Part shown: positions 26,271 through 35,763 of the stretch, piece by piece
Layout: every line of letters begins with the position of its first letter
How positions within the stretch are numbered: position 1 is the first letter of the stretch
NCBI RefSeq assembly: GCF_049959315.1
Contig: NZ_CP188201.1
Length of the DNA: 64,000 nt
From: Serratia proteamaculans_D
GTDB taxonomy: Bacteria; Pseudomonadota; Gammaproteobacteria; Enterobacterales; Enterobacteriaceae
Strand: one strand, 5' to 3'
Made by a program: the position numbers and the translations under genes
The notes under the pieces: model-generated
What the model was told of the DNA's origin: nothing
Databases searched by the model: none
The model's input: the letters and a program-made list of their open reading frames with translations, nothing else

Positions 26271-26920
26271 GTTACGGCCTGCCGCAGGCGGATCTGATCC
26301 AGGAAGGTAATATCGGCTTGATGAAAGCTGTTCGCCGCTTCAACCCAGAGGTTGGGGTGCGCCTGGTTTCCTTTGCGGTGCACTGGATCAAGGCAGAAAT
26401 TCACGAGTACGTACTGCGCAACTGGCGTATCGTCAAAGTTGCTACCACCAAGGCACAGCGCAAGCTGTTCTTTAACCTGCGTAAAACCAAGCAGCGTTTG
26501 GGCTGGTTCAATCAGGACGAGGTGGAGTTGGTGGCCCGTGAACTGGGCGTGACCAGCAAGGACGTACGCGAGATGGAATCCCGCATGGCAGCACAGGATA
26601 TGACTTTCGATCCAACGCCGGATGACGACGCCCGTGAAGGCCAGTCGATGGCGCCGGTGCTGTACCTGCAGGATAAAAGCTCTGACTTTGCCGAAGGTAT
26701 CGAAGAAGATAACTGGGAAAGCAACGCCGCAGACAAACTGGCCTACGCGATGGAAGGCCTGGACGAGCGTAGCCAGCATATTATTCGTGCCCGTTGGCTG
26801 GACGACGATAACAAGTCCACGCTGCAAGAGCTGGCCGATCAGTATGGCGTTTCCGCTGAGCGTGTCCGTCAGTTGGAAAAGAATGCCATGAAGAAACTGA
26901 AAATGGCGATCGAAGCCTAA
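26063..26920 (+). CDS. rpoH: Heat-shock sigma factor RpoH (sigma-32)
   Basis: This 285-residue sigma-70 family factor directs RNA polymerase to heat-shock promoters. Region 2 includes LTAEEERELAERL, HLRFVAHIARNYSGYGL and DLIQEGNIGLMKAVRRFNP. The RpoH box (QRKLFFNLRKTKQ) is intact, and region 4 carries the helix-turn-helix LQELADQYGVSAERVRQLEKNAMKK. Length matches E. coli (284 aa). A strong terminator follows. Confidence 0.97.
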   Translation: MTKEMQTLALVPQGSLEAYIRAANTYPMLTAEEERELAERLHYQGDLEAAKQLILSHLRFVAHIARNYSGYGLPQADLIQEGNIGLMKAVRRFNPEVGVRLVSFAVHWIKAEIHEYVLRNWRIVKVATTKAQRKLFFNLRKTKQRLGWFNQDEVELVARELGVTSKDVREMESRMAAQDMTFDPTPDDDAREGQSMAPVLYLQDKSSDFAEGIEEDNWESNAADKLAYAMEGLDERSQHIIRARWLDDDNKSTLQELADQYGVSAERVRQLEKNAMKKLKMAIEA

Positions 26921-26940
26921 ACCCGCGTAAGCGTTAAAAA

Positions 26941-26962
26941 GCCCGGCTAGCCGGGCTTTTTT
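26941..26962 (+). terminator. rpoH intrinsic terminator
   Basis: Arms GCCCGGC and GCCGGGC flank a TA loop and are followed by six T; A-rich sequence precedes it, so it may also serve the convergent gene ending at 26980. Confidence 0.9.
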
Positions 26963-26979
26963 GTGCCTGAAATTCGGCG

Positions 26980-29037
26980 CTATGGCGTAACGGCAGCGAA
27001 GTCGGGCGCCGGGCAGCTATAGCCAAACTTGTTGGCCCAGGGGTAACGAGACCCGGTGTTGATATAGCGCTGATACAGTGCCTGACCGGTTTTTGCATCA
27101 CGTTTGATCACCCAACCGGCGGCATTGCACAGCACGGCGGCATAGGCCTGGCTTTTTGGCGGCAGCAAATCGGCGGCCTGCTGGGCTAGGGTGACGGCTT
27201 GCCAACGATAGTGCAGGAAGCGGTTGTCCTGTGGCGGTAGCGCTGCTTTGGCCCGTGCCGCCTCCGCGCCGCTAATCCAACTCTTATGTTTGAGTTCGCG
27301 GGTATCAAACGCATCTCCCAGATAGGAATAACCTGCGTCATAAATCGCGTAATCCGGCGTCATCTCGTAACCGGTGAAGGTTAGCCCTTGTGTGCGCAGT
27401 AGCGTGGCCGCCTGATAATAGGCTTTGGCACGCGCCAGTTTGTCGGCGGTTTTGTCCTGCGCCGTTTTCAGCGTATCGGCGTACTGCTGCGCCACCTGGC
27501 GATAGTTAGGGATGTCAAAATAGCCCATGGCCTCTTGAGGACGTCCCGCGCGCATCAGTCGCCGCGCCAGCAGCTCGCGCAGCTGTACCTCCGGCGTCAG
27601 TGGCTGGCCGCTGTACTCGTCCGGATTGACCGGTTTTAACGGCGTATTGGGCGCTGGCGCATGCTTATCGACAAAGCCTTTCAGCTCGTCGACGGTCAGC
27701 ACCCGTTCGGCCACGTCGGCGACGTCAGCCCAATAAATCTCTTTGCCGCGATACAGGAAATCCATTGCCTGCAGATAGTCACCGCGATCCAACGCCAGGA
27801 TTGCCTGCTCGCCGGCCACTCGGCACTCGGGCACCATGGTTTCTTGCACAAAGTCGGCATTGCGCTGCTCGCCCCAACTTTCACTGGATGGGAAAGCGGC
27901 CGCCGCTTTGGCGTAGTTTGCTGTAGCGGCTTTAACATCACCGTCACGCAGCGCCATCTTGGCGCGTAGCCACCAGGCCAGGCCACTGTCGCCGGCGTGC
28001 TTCAGCAGGCTGGCCGCCATCGGATATTGCCCGGCGCGGTAGGCCAAGGCTGCCAACCGGTCGCTGCCGCTGAAGCCGCTTTTCACCGAGGCGTCCAACA
28101 GCGTCAGAATTTGGCTGATAATCTGCGTTGAGCGGCTACCGGTGCCGTCCGTGTCGGCCATTTGCAGATTACTGCTGCGGGCGAACAGTTCGATAGTGAC
28201 CAATTGCTGGATCAGCGGATCGGTAATCGCCTGTTTTAGCGTATCGAAGTGGTCAGGATTGACCAGATAACTGGAGACGTACTGCAACGACAGTCCGCCG
28301 TCTTGATCCCCCTGCGCTGCCTGTTGGGCATACAGCCGCGCCGCTTGGGTCACGTCATTGAGCCACAGGTGGATACGTGCCTGCTGGCCGAGACTGCTCA
28401 GCGCCAGTTGATCCGGATCGGCCGTGCCGCTTTTCACTCGCTCAATCACCTGCTGGAAAGCCGCCAGCGCTTGCTCCAGCTGTGGTTTTGCCGGGTGTTT
28501 GACCGTCGCTGCCGGTTCGCCGCTTGCGTTCTCTGGCGTGCCGCGATCGCCCATCAGCAGTCGGCCGAGTGAGTATTGCGCTCGCAGCGCCCAATCGCCC
28601 TGCTCTGCAGCGGGTAGCGCCAATACCTGCTGGAAGTATTCGCCGGCACGCGGATCCTGACCGGCAAAGGCCACTGCGCCCAGTTGGTACAGGCGAGCGG
28701 CATCAGACAACCCCTGAGTATTGACCGCATCGGCTTCTTCAACCGTTTTGGCGGCGCGCATTTTGCCGATGATGATGGTTTCCGGCGACTGCGGCATCGG
28801 TTTCGGCGGCATTGGTGGCGGTGGCGCTTTCCATAACGGCAGCTGTTTATCCACCGCAACCAGGCGCCCGGCCTCAAAGGCAAAGTTACCTTCCGGCATG
28901 TACAGCAGCGTGCCATTGCGATCGACCAGCAGCCGGTTAGGGAAATCCGGCCCGCAGGCGTAGCCGTTAATCGGCATCGCCAACGCTGAGGCGATCAGGG
29001 CCGCCAGGGGAAGAGTGCGAGCATTAAGGTGTGACAA
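26980..29037 (-). CDS. Large exported protein of unknown function with helical repeats
   Basis: The 685-residue protein has a signal peptide (about 1-27) followed by CGPDFPNRLL and a proline-rich linker (72-84). The long remainder is alanine/leucine/glutamine rich and looks like TPR-type helical repeats (for example YQLGAVAFAGQDPRAGEYFQ). I recognise no named domain. The Cys directly after the signal region sits in GYAC, a poor lipobox. Its ATG overlaps the upstream DUF3142 gene by 14 nt, so the two are co-translated. Such pairs might handle envelope or extracellular polymers; that is a guess. Confidence 0.7.
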   Translation of the reverse strand: MSHLNARTLPLAALIASALAMPINGYACGPDFPNRLLVDRNGTLLYMPEGNFAFEAGRLVAVDKQLPLWKAPPPPMPPKPMPQSPETIIIGKMRAAKTVEEADAVNTQGLSDAARLYQLGAVAFAGQDPRAGEYFQQVLALPAAEQGDWALRAQYSLGRLLMGDRGTPENASGEPAATVKHPAKPQLEQALAAFQQVIERVKSGTADPDQLALSSLGQQARIHLWLNDVTQAARLYAQQAAQGDQDGGLSLQYVSSYLVNPDHFDTLKQAITDPLIQQLVTIELFARSSNLQMADTDGTGSRSTQIISQILTLLDASVKSGFSGSDRLAALAYRAGQYPMAASLLKHAGDSGLAWWLRAKMALRDGDVKAATANYAKAAAAFPSSESWGEQRNADFVQETMVPECRVAGEQAILALDRGDYLQAMDFLYRGKEIYWADVADVAERVLTVDELKGFVDKHAPAPNTPLKPVNPDEYSGQPLTPEVQLRELLARRLMRAGRPQEAMGYFDIPNYRQVAQQYADTLKTAQDKTADKLARAKAYYQAATLLRTQGLTFTGYEMTPDYAIYDAGYSYLGDAFDTRELKHKSWISGAEAARAKAALPPQDNRFLHYRWQAVTLAQQAADLLPPKSQAYAAVLCNAAGWVIKRDAKTGQALYQRYINTGSRYPWANKFGYSCPAPDFAAVTP

Positions 29038-30241
29038 GGGTGCCTCCTGGCGTCAGTTGTTGGCAGCGCAGCCAGCCCAGTGGCCGGGATTGCCCGGCGC
29101 GTAACTGGTCGCCGTTAATCAGGACAAAGCGTTGCCGTTGAGGCTCACTTTCCAGCCGGTAGTTGCCCGCAGCATCCGCCGCCAGACAGTCGCTGGCGGT
29201 GATGACAATTTCATGGGGCAGCGGGGCATCAACCGGCCCATTATTGTGAAGTATCAGATCATTGAGCCCATTTTGCTGTGGCTGAGGGCTAATTTTTACC
29301 AGCCAGTTGACGCTGAGCGGTTGGTTTTCAATCACCGCCCGCAGCGTCGTCAGTGACCAGGCGCGGCGATCGTCCGCCAGCGGCAGCCGGAACCAGATAA
29401 TGCCACGCAGGTGTGGCGTGGACTGCGCGTTCAATTGATGCAAAAAGGCGGCAACCTGTTGCGGTGCGACCGTCAGCTCTCGCGTGGTACCAGCCATACG
29501 CAGCGAGGCTTCGCTTTCAACCTGCGCGCCCTGCGCATCAACCCCCACCAGGCCCATGCCATAGGCGGGCAGGGCAACCCGGAAGGGCTTCGGCGTCATT
29601 TTTGCGTACTGCTTTACCCAGCGCAGTGCCAACGGACCGGAAAATAACCCTTGCTGCGGAGACAGCACCGCATGGACCTGCAGTACCGAACTGTCCACCT
29701 GTTGTAATACGCCGGGCAGCGCCGCTGAACCGATCCAGGTCGGTAAGGCGGTGATGCCCAGTTGCAATGAGCGAGGCAGCTGCTGGCGCAGTTGCTGAAG
29801 GAAATGCTGATAGTCGGGCAGGCGAGCGGTGGCGGCGTCGTGATCTATTTCAACGCCGATGACCTGCAGCCCGGCGGCCTGCCACTGATGCACCTGCTTT
29901 AGCAGGCGCTGGCGAATGGCGGATCCGTCCAACTGCGCCAACTGCCCGTCCAGACGCACGACCAGCCACAGCGGGCGGCCATCTTGTTTCAGTAATGGGA
30001 GATTAACCGGGATTTCACGCCAGCCTTCGCGCGGATGTACCTGCAAACCCAGCACCCGCAACGTAGAGAAAAGATCGCGGCTTTGTGCCAATGCCGCAGC
30101 ATGTTGCGGCGTCCAGACCCGTTGCCAAACGTAGACCTGGTTATCCCAGGCTTGCTGCAGTTGCAGTGCCTGCTGGTGGCCGCCAAACCAGGCGATCAAT
30201 GCCAGTGCCAGCATTAATAACGCCATTAACCCGCGTTTCAT
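29024..30241 (-). CDS. DUF3142 domain protein, membrane-anchored
   Basis: This 405-residue protein has an N-terminal hydrophobic anchor (about 4-20). The DUF3142 core shows QVYVWQRVWTP at the start, then GLQVIGVEIDHDAATARLPDY and PFRVALPAYGMGL. This looks like a TIM-barrel glycosidase-like layout, but no activity is known. A GGAGGT ribosome site (30251-30256) is intact. The mobile element at about 30258-31529 begins immediately beyond it, so the native upstream context (probably panM) has been moved 1.27 kb away. Confidence 0.75.
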   Translation of the reverse strand: MKRGLMALLMLALALIAWFGGHQQALQLQQAWDNQVYVWQRVWTPQHAAALAQSRDLFSTLRVLGLQVHPREGWREIPVNLPLLKQDGRPLWLVVRLDGQLAQLDGSAIRQRLLKQVHQWQAAGLQVIGVEIDHDAATARLPDYQHFLQQLRQQLPRSLQLGITALPTWIGSAALPGVLQQVDSSVLQVHAVLSPQQGLFSGPLALRWVKQYAKMTPKPFRVALPAYGMGLVGVDAQGAQVESEASLRMAGTTRELTVAPQQVAAFLHQLNAQSTPHLRGIIWFRLPLADDRRAWSLTTLRAVIENQPLSVNWLVKISPQPQQNGLNDLILHNNGPVDAPLPHEIVITASDCLAADAAGNYRLESEPQRQRFVLINGDQLRAGQSRPLGWLRCQQLTPGGTLVTP

Positions 30242-30348
30242 CAGAGTACCTCCGGGAAACCTCGGCCTTCAGGCCGGGGAGGAAAGGAGGCGGTTTTCGA
30301 GCTAACTTCTTTTTGTCTTTTCACGATAGCTCCTGTAATTTTGTACAT

Positions 30349-31479
30349 ATGAAACGTGCATACAAATACCGATTCTATCCAAGAGCCGATCAGGTTGAGC
30401 TTTTGGCTCAAACGTTCGGCTGTGTGCGTTTTGTCTATAATTCAATCCTTCGCTGGCGTACTGATGCTTACTATGAGCGCCAGGAGAAGAGCGGCTATCT
30501 GCAAGCTAATGCGCGGTTAACCGCGCTTAAAAAAGAGCCTGAATGCGCATGGCTCAATGACGTTTCCTGTGTCCCCTTGCAACAATCGCTACGCCACCAA
30601 CAGACGGCCTTTTCTCACTTTTTTGCAGGTCGGGCTAAATATCCAGCATTCAAAAGCAAACGCCACAAACAGGTCGCTGAATTGACCGCCAGCGCGTTTA
30701 AATATCGTGATGGCAAGCTGCATATGGCTAAGAGCAAAGCCCCATTGGACGTGCGCTGGAGCCGTGAACTCCCCTCCGTGCCGTCAACCGTCACTATTTC
30801 CAAAGATGCAGCCGGACGATATTTCGTTTCCTGTCTGTGCGAGTTTGAACCTGTATCACTGCCCATTTCCGCTAAAACCGTGGGCATTGATGTGGGCTTA
30901 AAGGATTTGTTCGTTACTGACACTGGATTTAAACAAGGCAATCCCCGCCATACCGCTAAATACGCGGCTCGCCTGGCGCAACTTCAGCGCCGTTTAAGCA
31001 AAAAAGCGAAAGGTTCGAAAAACCGCGCTAAAGCCCGCTTGAAGGTGACCCGACTCCACGCGAAAATTGCCGATTGCCGCATGGATAACTTGCACAAGTT
31101 GTCCCGCAAACTGATTAACGATAACCAAGTTGTTTGCGTTGAATCCCTGAAAGTGAAGAACATGATCCGCAACCCTAAGCTGTCGAAAGCGATAGCCGAT
31201 GCAAGCTGGGGCGAGTTTGTGCGCCAGCTTGCATACAAGGCTGAATGGGGCGGGCGTTCACTGGTCGCAATTGCCCCGTTTTTCCCGTCCTCAAAGCGTT
31301 GTAGTTGTTGCGGCTTCACCATGAAAAAATTGCCTCTTGATGTTCGTAAATGGAATTGTCCGGAATGCCAGACAAGCCATGACCGTGACATCAATGCGGC
31401 ACGGAATATAAAAGCTGCCGGGCTGGCAGCGTTAGCCCACGGAGAGTCTGTAAATCCTGAATCGCATCAAGCGGCTTAG
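30349..31479 (+). CDS. tnpB: TnpB, RNA-guided nuclease / IS605 OrfB
   Basis: This 376-residue TnpB appears full length. It has the N-terminal KYRFYPRADQ block and RuvC-type catalytic residues Asp181 (GIDVGLKD), Glu265 (VCVESLKV) and Asp347 (DRDINAARN). A zinc ribbon has Cys318/Cys321 and Cys337/Cys340. The frame is open to 30085, but that extension runs through the DUF3142 gene in reverse; ATG 30349 fits the family start MKRAYKYR. TnpB proteins of this family cut DNA guided by an RNA from the element's right end. It shows no frameshift or early stop. Confidence 0.9.
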   Translation: MKRAYKYRFYPRADQVELLAQTFGCVRFVYNSILRWRTDAYYERQEKSGYLQANARLTALKKEPECAWLNDVSCVPLQQSLRHQQTAFSHFFAGRAKYPAFKSKRHKQVAELTASAFKYRDGKLHMAKSKAPLDVRWSRELPSVPSTVTISKDAAGRYFVSCLCEFEPVSLPISAKTVGIDVGLKDLFVTDTGFKQGNPRHTAKYAARLAQLQRRLSKKAKGSKNRAKARLKVTRLHAKIADCRMDNLHKLSRKLINDNQVVCVESLKVKNMIRNPKLSKAIADASWGEFVRQLAYKAEWGGRSLVAIAPFFPSSKRCSCCGFTMKKLPLDVRKWNCPECQTSHDRDINAARNIKAAGLAALAHGESVNPESHQAA

Positions 31480-31529
31480 GTTCGACTCAGTGAAGTGGGA
31501 ATCCTTGCCCTTTAGGGGGGAGCAGTCAA
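31350..31529 (+). ncRNA. Predicted omega-RNA (reRNA) at the tnpB 3' end
   Basis: In studied TnpB systems the guide RNA scaffold spans the end of tnpB and the right end, and the guide is the flanking host DNA. By analogy the scaffold should end near 31529, with a guide reading into the panM 3' end. The position is inferred only. Confidence 0.35.
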
Positions 31530-31918
31530 TGCTGCCAGAGTTCGCCTTGCTGAGTGAAACCGCAGGCGCGCATAAAGTTATCCACTTCACCACGTTCGCG
31601 CGCGCTCAGACCGGCGGTCGAAAGCTGCCAGTGCGTTATCTGCGGCAATTGGCGCTGGGCGTCCTGCACCAGATACAGCCCGACGCCGCGACGGCGAGTC
31701 ACCTCACGCACCAGTAAATCCTGCAATTGGGCATGGTCGCCGTCCAGCTCGATTTTCACCGCACCGAGCAACCGTTCGTTGAAGCGAGCGGCAAACAGGG
31801 CTTTATTGCCGCCCAGCCAGCTTTCCCACTGCTCCGGCTGCTGATGCGGCCAGATTTTGCCAAGGTCGATAAGGTCTTGCGGGGACAGCGTGGTCAATCG
31901 CTCAATAGTCAGTTTCAT
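31526..31918 (-). CDS. panM: PanD maturation factor PanM (PanZ)
   Basis: This 130-residue GNAT-fold protein binds acetyl-CoA (REVTRRRGVGLYL, residues 71-83) and triggers self-cleavage of the PanD pro-enzyme in pantothenate synthesis. The start MKLTIERLT at 31918 is chosen by homology; the frame extends to 32029 without support. Its neighbours match E. coli (beside the liv genes). The stop TGA (31526-31528) falls within the AGTCAA that looks like the right end of the tnpB element, so the original C-terminus may have been changed. Confidence 0.9.
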   Translation of the reverse strand: MKLTIERLTTLSPQDLIDLGKIWPHQQPEQWESWLGGNKALFAARFNERLLGAVKIELDGDHAQLQDLLVREVTRRRGVGLYLVQDAQRQLPQITHWQLSTAGLSARERGEVDNFMRACGFTQQGELWQH

Positions 31919-32324
31919 GCAGGATTTCCGAACGGCTAATCGATGCCGACAGTGTAATAGATCTTGCACAGAGCGTTGTGTAAGTTTTTCTGTACGATTA
32001 CTGCGCGAAATGTTTTTTGCAAGACGCATTTTCCGAGTAAATATGTAGTAAAGCGATCGACAACCAGCATAACGCGCTGTGCCTGACGCTAAATAGCGCA
32101 GATTTAATCCGGATTTTATGCTGTTTACACCGCTTGTTCCTGATTGTGCAAGTTGATTTGCAGCAGAAAATTCCTGTTTAATGGCATGAAAAATAAAGTC
32201 TTATTAGAAAATATTGCCATGAAAACACCTAAATCATTATTACTTATGAATAAAAGCAGTAAATAAGGGTCAGGTGCAGGCAAACACAACAGGTACGTTC
32301 ACAACGACAGATGGGGATTTGCGG
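31919..32324 (+). promoter_or_regulatory. livK upstream region with possible leader peptide
   Basis: This AT-rich 406-nt region has no standard gene. A 26-codon frame at 32186-32266 (MKNKVLLENIAMKTPK..., five Leu of which four are TTA, one Ile, one Val) precedes livK by 58 nt but lacks a clear ribosome site. ATGGCA (32181-32186) and TGCCAT (32215-32220) form an inverted repeat. Lrp control is likely from E. coli knowledge, but sites are too degenerate to place. Confidence 0.35.
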
Positions 32325-33440
32325 ATGAAATTAACAAAAGGTAAGGCATTGTTGGCTGGCTGTATCGCGATGGCAATCGGGCATGCGGCAATGGCAAAAG
32401 ACATTAAGGTGGCGATCGTCGGAGCGATGTCCGGCCCGGTCGCACAGTATGGCGATATGGAGTTTACCGGTGCCCGTCAGGCGATTGCCGATATCAATGC
32501 CAAGGGCGGCATCAAGGGCGATAAGCTGGTTGGTGTGGAATACGACGATGCCTGTGACCCGAAACAGGCGGTAGCGGTGGCCAACAAGGTGATCAACGAC
32601 GGTATTCGTTATGTGATCGGCCACCTGTGTTCTTCCTCGACGCAGCCGGCTTCCGATATTTATGAAGATGAAGGCGTGATCATGATCACCCCGGCGGCCA
32701 CCAACGCCGATCTGACCACCCGGGGTTACAAGATGATCATGCGTACCACCGGTCTGGACTCCGATCAGGGCCCGACCGCAGCCAAGTACATCCTCAGTGA
32801 AATCAAACCCAAGCGCATTGCCGTGATCCACGACAAGCAGCAGTATGGCGAAGGCCTGGCACGCTCGGTACGCGACAGCCTGAAAAAGCAGGGTACCGAC
32901 GTGGTGATGTTTGAAGGGATCACCGCCGGCGATAAAGATTTCTCCACCCTGGTGGCACGCCTGAAGAAAGAGAACGTCGATTTCGTTTACTTCGGCGGCT
33001 ACTACCCGGAAATGGGCCAGATCCTGCGCCAGGCCAAACAGGCCGGCCTGACCACCCGCTTTATGGGGCCAGAGGGGGTGGGCAACTCCTCACTGTCCAA
33101 CATCGCCGGTGCCGCTTCCGAAGGCATGCTGGTGACCTTGCCGAAACGCTACGATCAGGTTCCAGCCAACAAACCGATTGTGGATGCGCTGAAAGCCAAG
33201 AAACTGGACCCGACCGGGCCGTTTGTCTGGACTACCTACGCCGCACTGCAATCTCTGACCACCGGGATGGAGCGCAGCGGTAGCCAGGAGCCGGCCGATA
33301 TCGTCAAGGATTTGAAAACCGGCAAGCCGGTGGACACCGTGATGGGGCCACTGAGCTGGGATGACAAGGGCGATTTGAAGGGCTTCGAGTTCGGCGTGTT
33401 TGAATGGCATGCCGACGGCACATCAACTCCAATTAAATAA
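32325..33440 (+). CDS. livK: Branched-chain amino acid binding protein LivK/LivJ
   Basis: This 371-residue periplasmic binding protein has a signal peptide to about residue 24 (HAAMA, then KDIKVAIVGAMSGPVAQYGD). It mixes LivK-like stretches (MEFTGARQAI, DKLVGVEYDDACD) with LivJ-like ones (RTTGLDSDQGPT, FVWTTYAALQSL), so the K/J name is by position next to livH. It delivers Leu, Ile and Val to LivHMGF. The frame is open to 32274, but MKLTKGKALL begins the signal peptide. Only one binding protein is present here, where E. coli has two. Confidence 0.92.
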   Translation: MKLTKGKALLAGCIAMAIGHAAMAKDIKVAIVGAMSGPVAQYGDMEFTGARQAIADINAKGGIKGDKLVGVEYDDACDPKQAVAVANKVINDGIRYVIGHLCSSSTQPASDIYEDEGVIMITPAATNADLTTRGYKMIMRTTGLDSDQGPTAAKYILSEIKPKRIAVIHDKQQYGEGLARSVRDSLKKQGTDVVMFEGITAGDKDFSTLVARLKKENVDFVYFGGYYPEMGQILRQAKQAGLTTRFMGPEGVGNSSLSNIAGAASEGMLVTLPKRYDQVPANKPIVDALKAKKLDPTGPFVWTTYAALQSLTTGMERSGSQEPADIVKDLKTGKPVDTVMGPLSWDDKGDLKGFEFGVFEWHADGTSTPIK

Positions 33441-33458
33441 GCCATAATCATCAGGGTA

Positions 33459-33497
33459 GGGCGCAGTTCTGCTGCGCCCACGGGCCGGCTTGCCGGC
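33459..33497 (+). terminator. Hairpins between livK and livH
   Basis: Two stable stems follow livK: GGGCGCAG/CTGCGCCC (33459-33479) and GCCGGC/GCCGGC (33484-33497). Lacking T-runs, they more likely reduce read-through or protect the abundant binding-protein mRNA, as at other importer operons. Confidence 0.5.
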
Positions 33498-33556
33498 TCC
33501 GTATCCCTTTACCTGAATGCTCTTCGCGTTCAGGTTTCGCAGCCAAGGGTTAGAGT

Positions 33557-34479
<923 letters not shown>

Positions 34480-34483
<4 letters not shown>

Positions 34484-35763
34484 AACTCAATCTGCTCAAT
34501 GCGTTTATCGCCACGCTGGTGCTGTTTGTGATGGCTTCATTCCTGATGGGGATGCAACTGAGTCTCGACGGAACCAAACTGGTGGTGCATGGCGCGGCGG
34601 AAGTTCGCTGGATGTGGATCGGCATTGGCTGTGTCATCGTGTTTTTCTTCCAATTGTTGCGTCCGCTGATGCAGCAAGGGCTGAAAAAAATCTCCGGCCC
34701 GTCATTCGTCTTGCCGAGTTTTGATGGCACCACTGCGCGCCAGAAGCTGCTGGCCGCGGCGATCATTGTTGCCGCCGTTGCCTGGCCGTTCCTGGTCTCG
34801 CGCGGCACGGTAGATATCGCTACCCTGACGTTGATCTACGTGATGCTCGGTCTGGGCCTGAACGTGGTGGTCGGGTTGTCCGGCCTGCTGGTGCTGGGTT
34901 ACGGCGGTTTTTACGCCATCGGCGCCTACACCTATGCGCTGCTGAACCATTATTACGGTCTCGGCTTCTGGGAAAGCCTGCCGCTGGCGGGCATCGTCAC
35001 CGCCATCTTCGGTTTCCTGCTCGGTTTCCCGGTGCTGCGCCTGCGCGGTGATTACCTGGCGATTGTGACCCTGGGCTTCGGGGAGATCGTGCGTATTCTG
35101 CTGCTGAACAATACCGAGATCACCGGCGGGCCGAACGGTATCAGCCAGATCCCGAAACCGACCTTCTTTGGGCTGGAGTTCAACCGCAGCGTGCGTGATG
35201 GCGGCTGGGATACCTTCCACAACTTCTTTGGCCTGAAATACGATCCGAGCGATCGCATTGTGTTTCTGTATTTGGTGGCGCTGCTGCTGGTGGTACTGAC
35301 GCTGTTTGTGATCAACCGCCTGCTGCGCATGCCGCTGGGCCGTGCCTGGGAAGCGCTGCGCGAAGATGAAATCGCCTGCCGTTCACTGGGCCTTAACCCG
35401 ACCAAAATCAAGCTGACCGCCTTTACCATCAGCGCCGCCTTTGCCGGTTTTGCCGGTACGCTGTTTGCCGCGCGTCAGGGCTTTGTCAGCCCGGAATCCT
35501 TTACCTTTGTCGAGTCGGCCTTCGTGTTGGCGATCGTGGTATTGGGTGGCATGGGATCGCAGTTTGCGGTGATCCTGGCGGCTATTTTGTTGGTGGTGTC
35601 GCGTGAAATGATGCGCGATCTGAACGAATACAGCATGTTGTTGCTGGGCGCCCTGATGGTGTTGATGATGATTTGGCGACCACAGGGGTTGCTGCCGATG
35701 AAACGGCCACAGCTTAAACTGAAAGCGGCGGATATCCACGCGGGCAAGGGGGAGCAGGCATGA
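34480..35763 (+). CDS. livM: Branched-chain amino acid permease LivM
   Basis: The 427-residue permease has about ten membrane spans. An N-terminal extension of about 100 residues (two spans) precedes the conserved core GLGLNVVVGLSGLLVLGYGG, as in E. coli LivM (425 aa). The C-terminal half contains LREDEIACRSLGLNP and VLGGMGSQFAVILAAI. It is coupled to both livH and livG by four-base overlaps. Confidence 0.96.

Larger units (their letters stand above)
30258..31529 (+). mobile_element. IS200/IS605-group element carrying tnpB only
   Basis: Subterminal hairpins typical of this group flank a lone tnpB. The left one is at 30260-30279 (CCTCGGCCT, 2 nt, AGGCCGGGG). The right one is imperfect at about 31504-31522 (CTTGCCC, TTTA, GGGGGGAG), followed by AGCAGTCAA. 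There is no tnpA, so movement would need a transposase in trans. Exact ends are uncertain by several bases; no target duplication is expected for this group. Confidence 0.7.

Noticed and set aside
30085..30348. N-terminal extension of the tnpB frame
   Set aside because: This part lies antisense to DUF3142 and across the element's left end; TnpB proteins start at MKRAYKYR.
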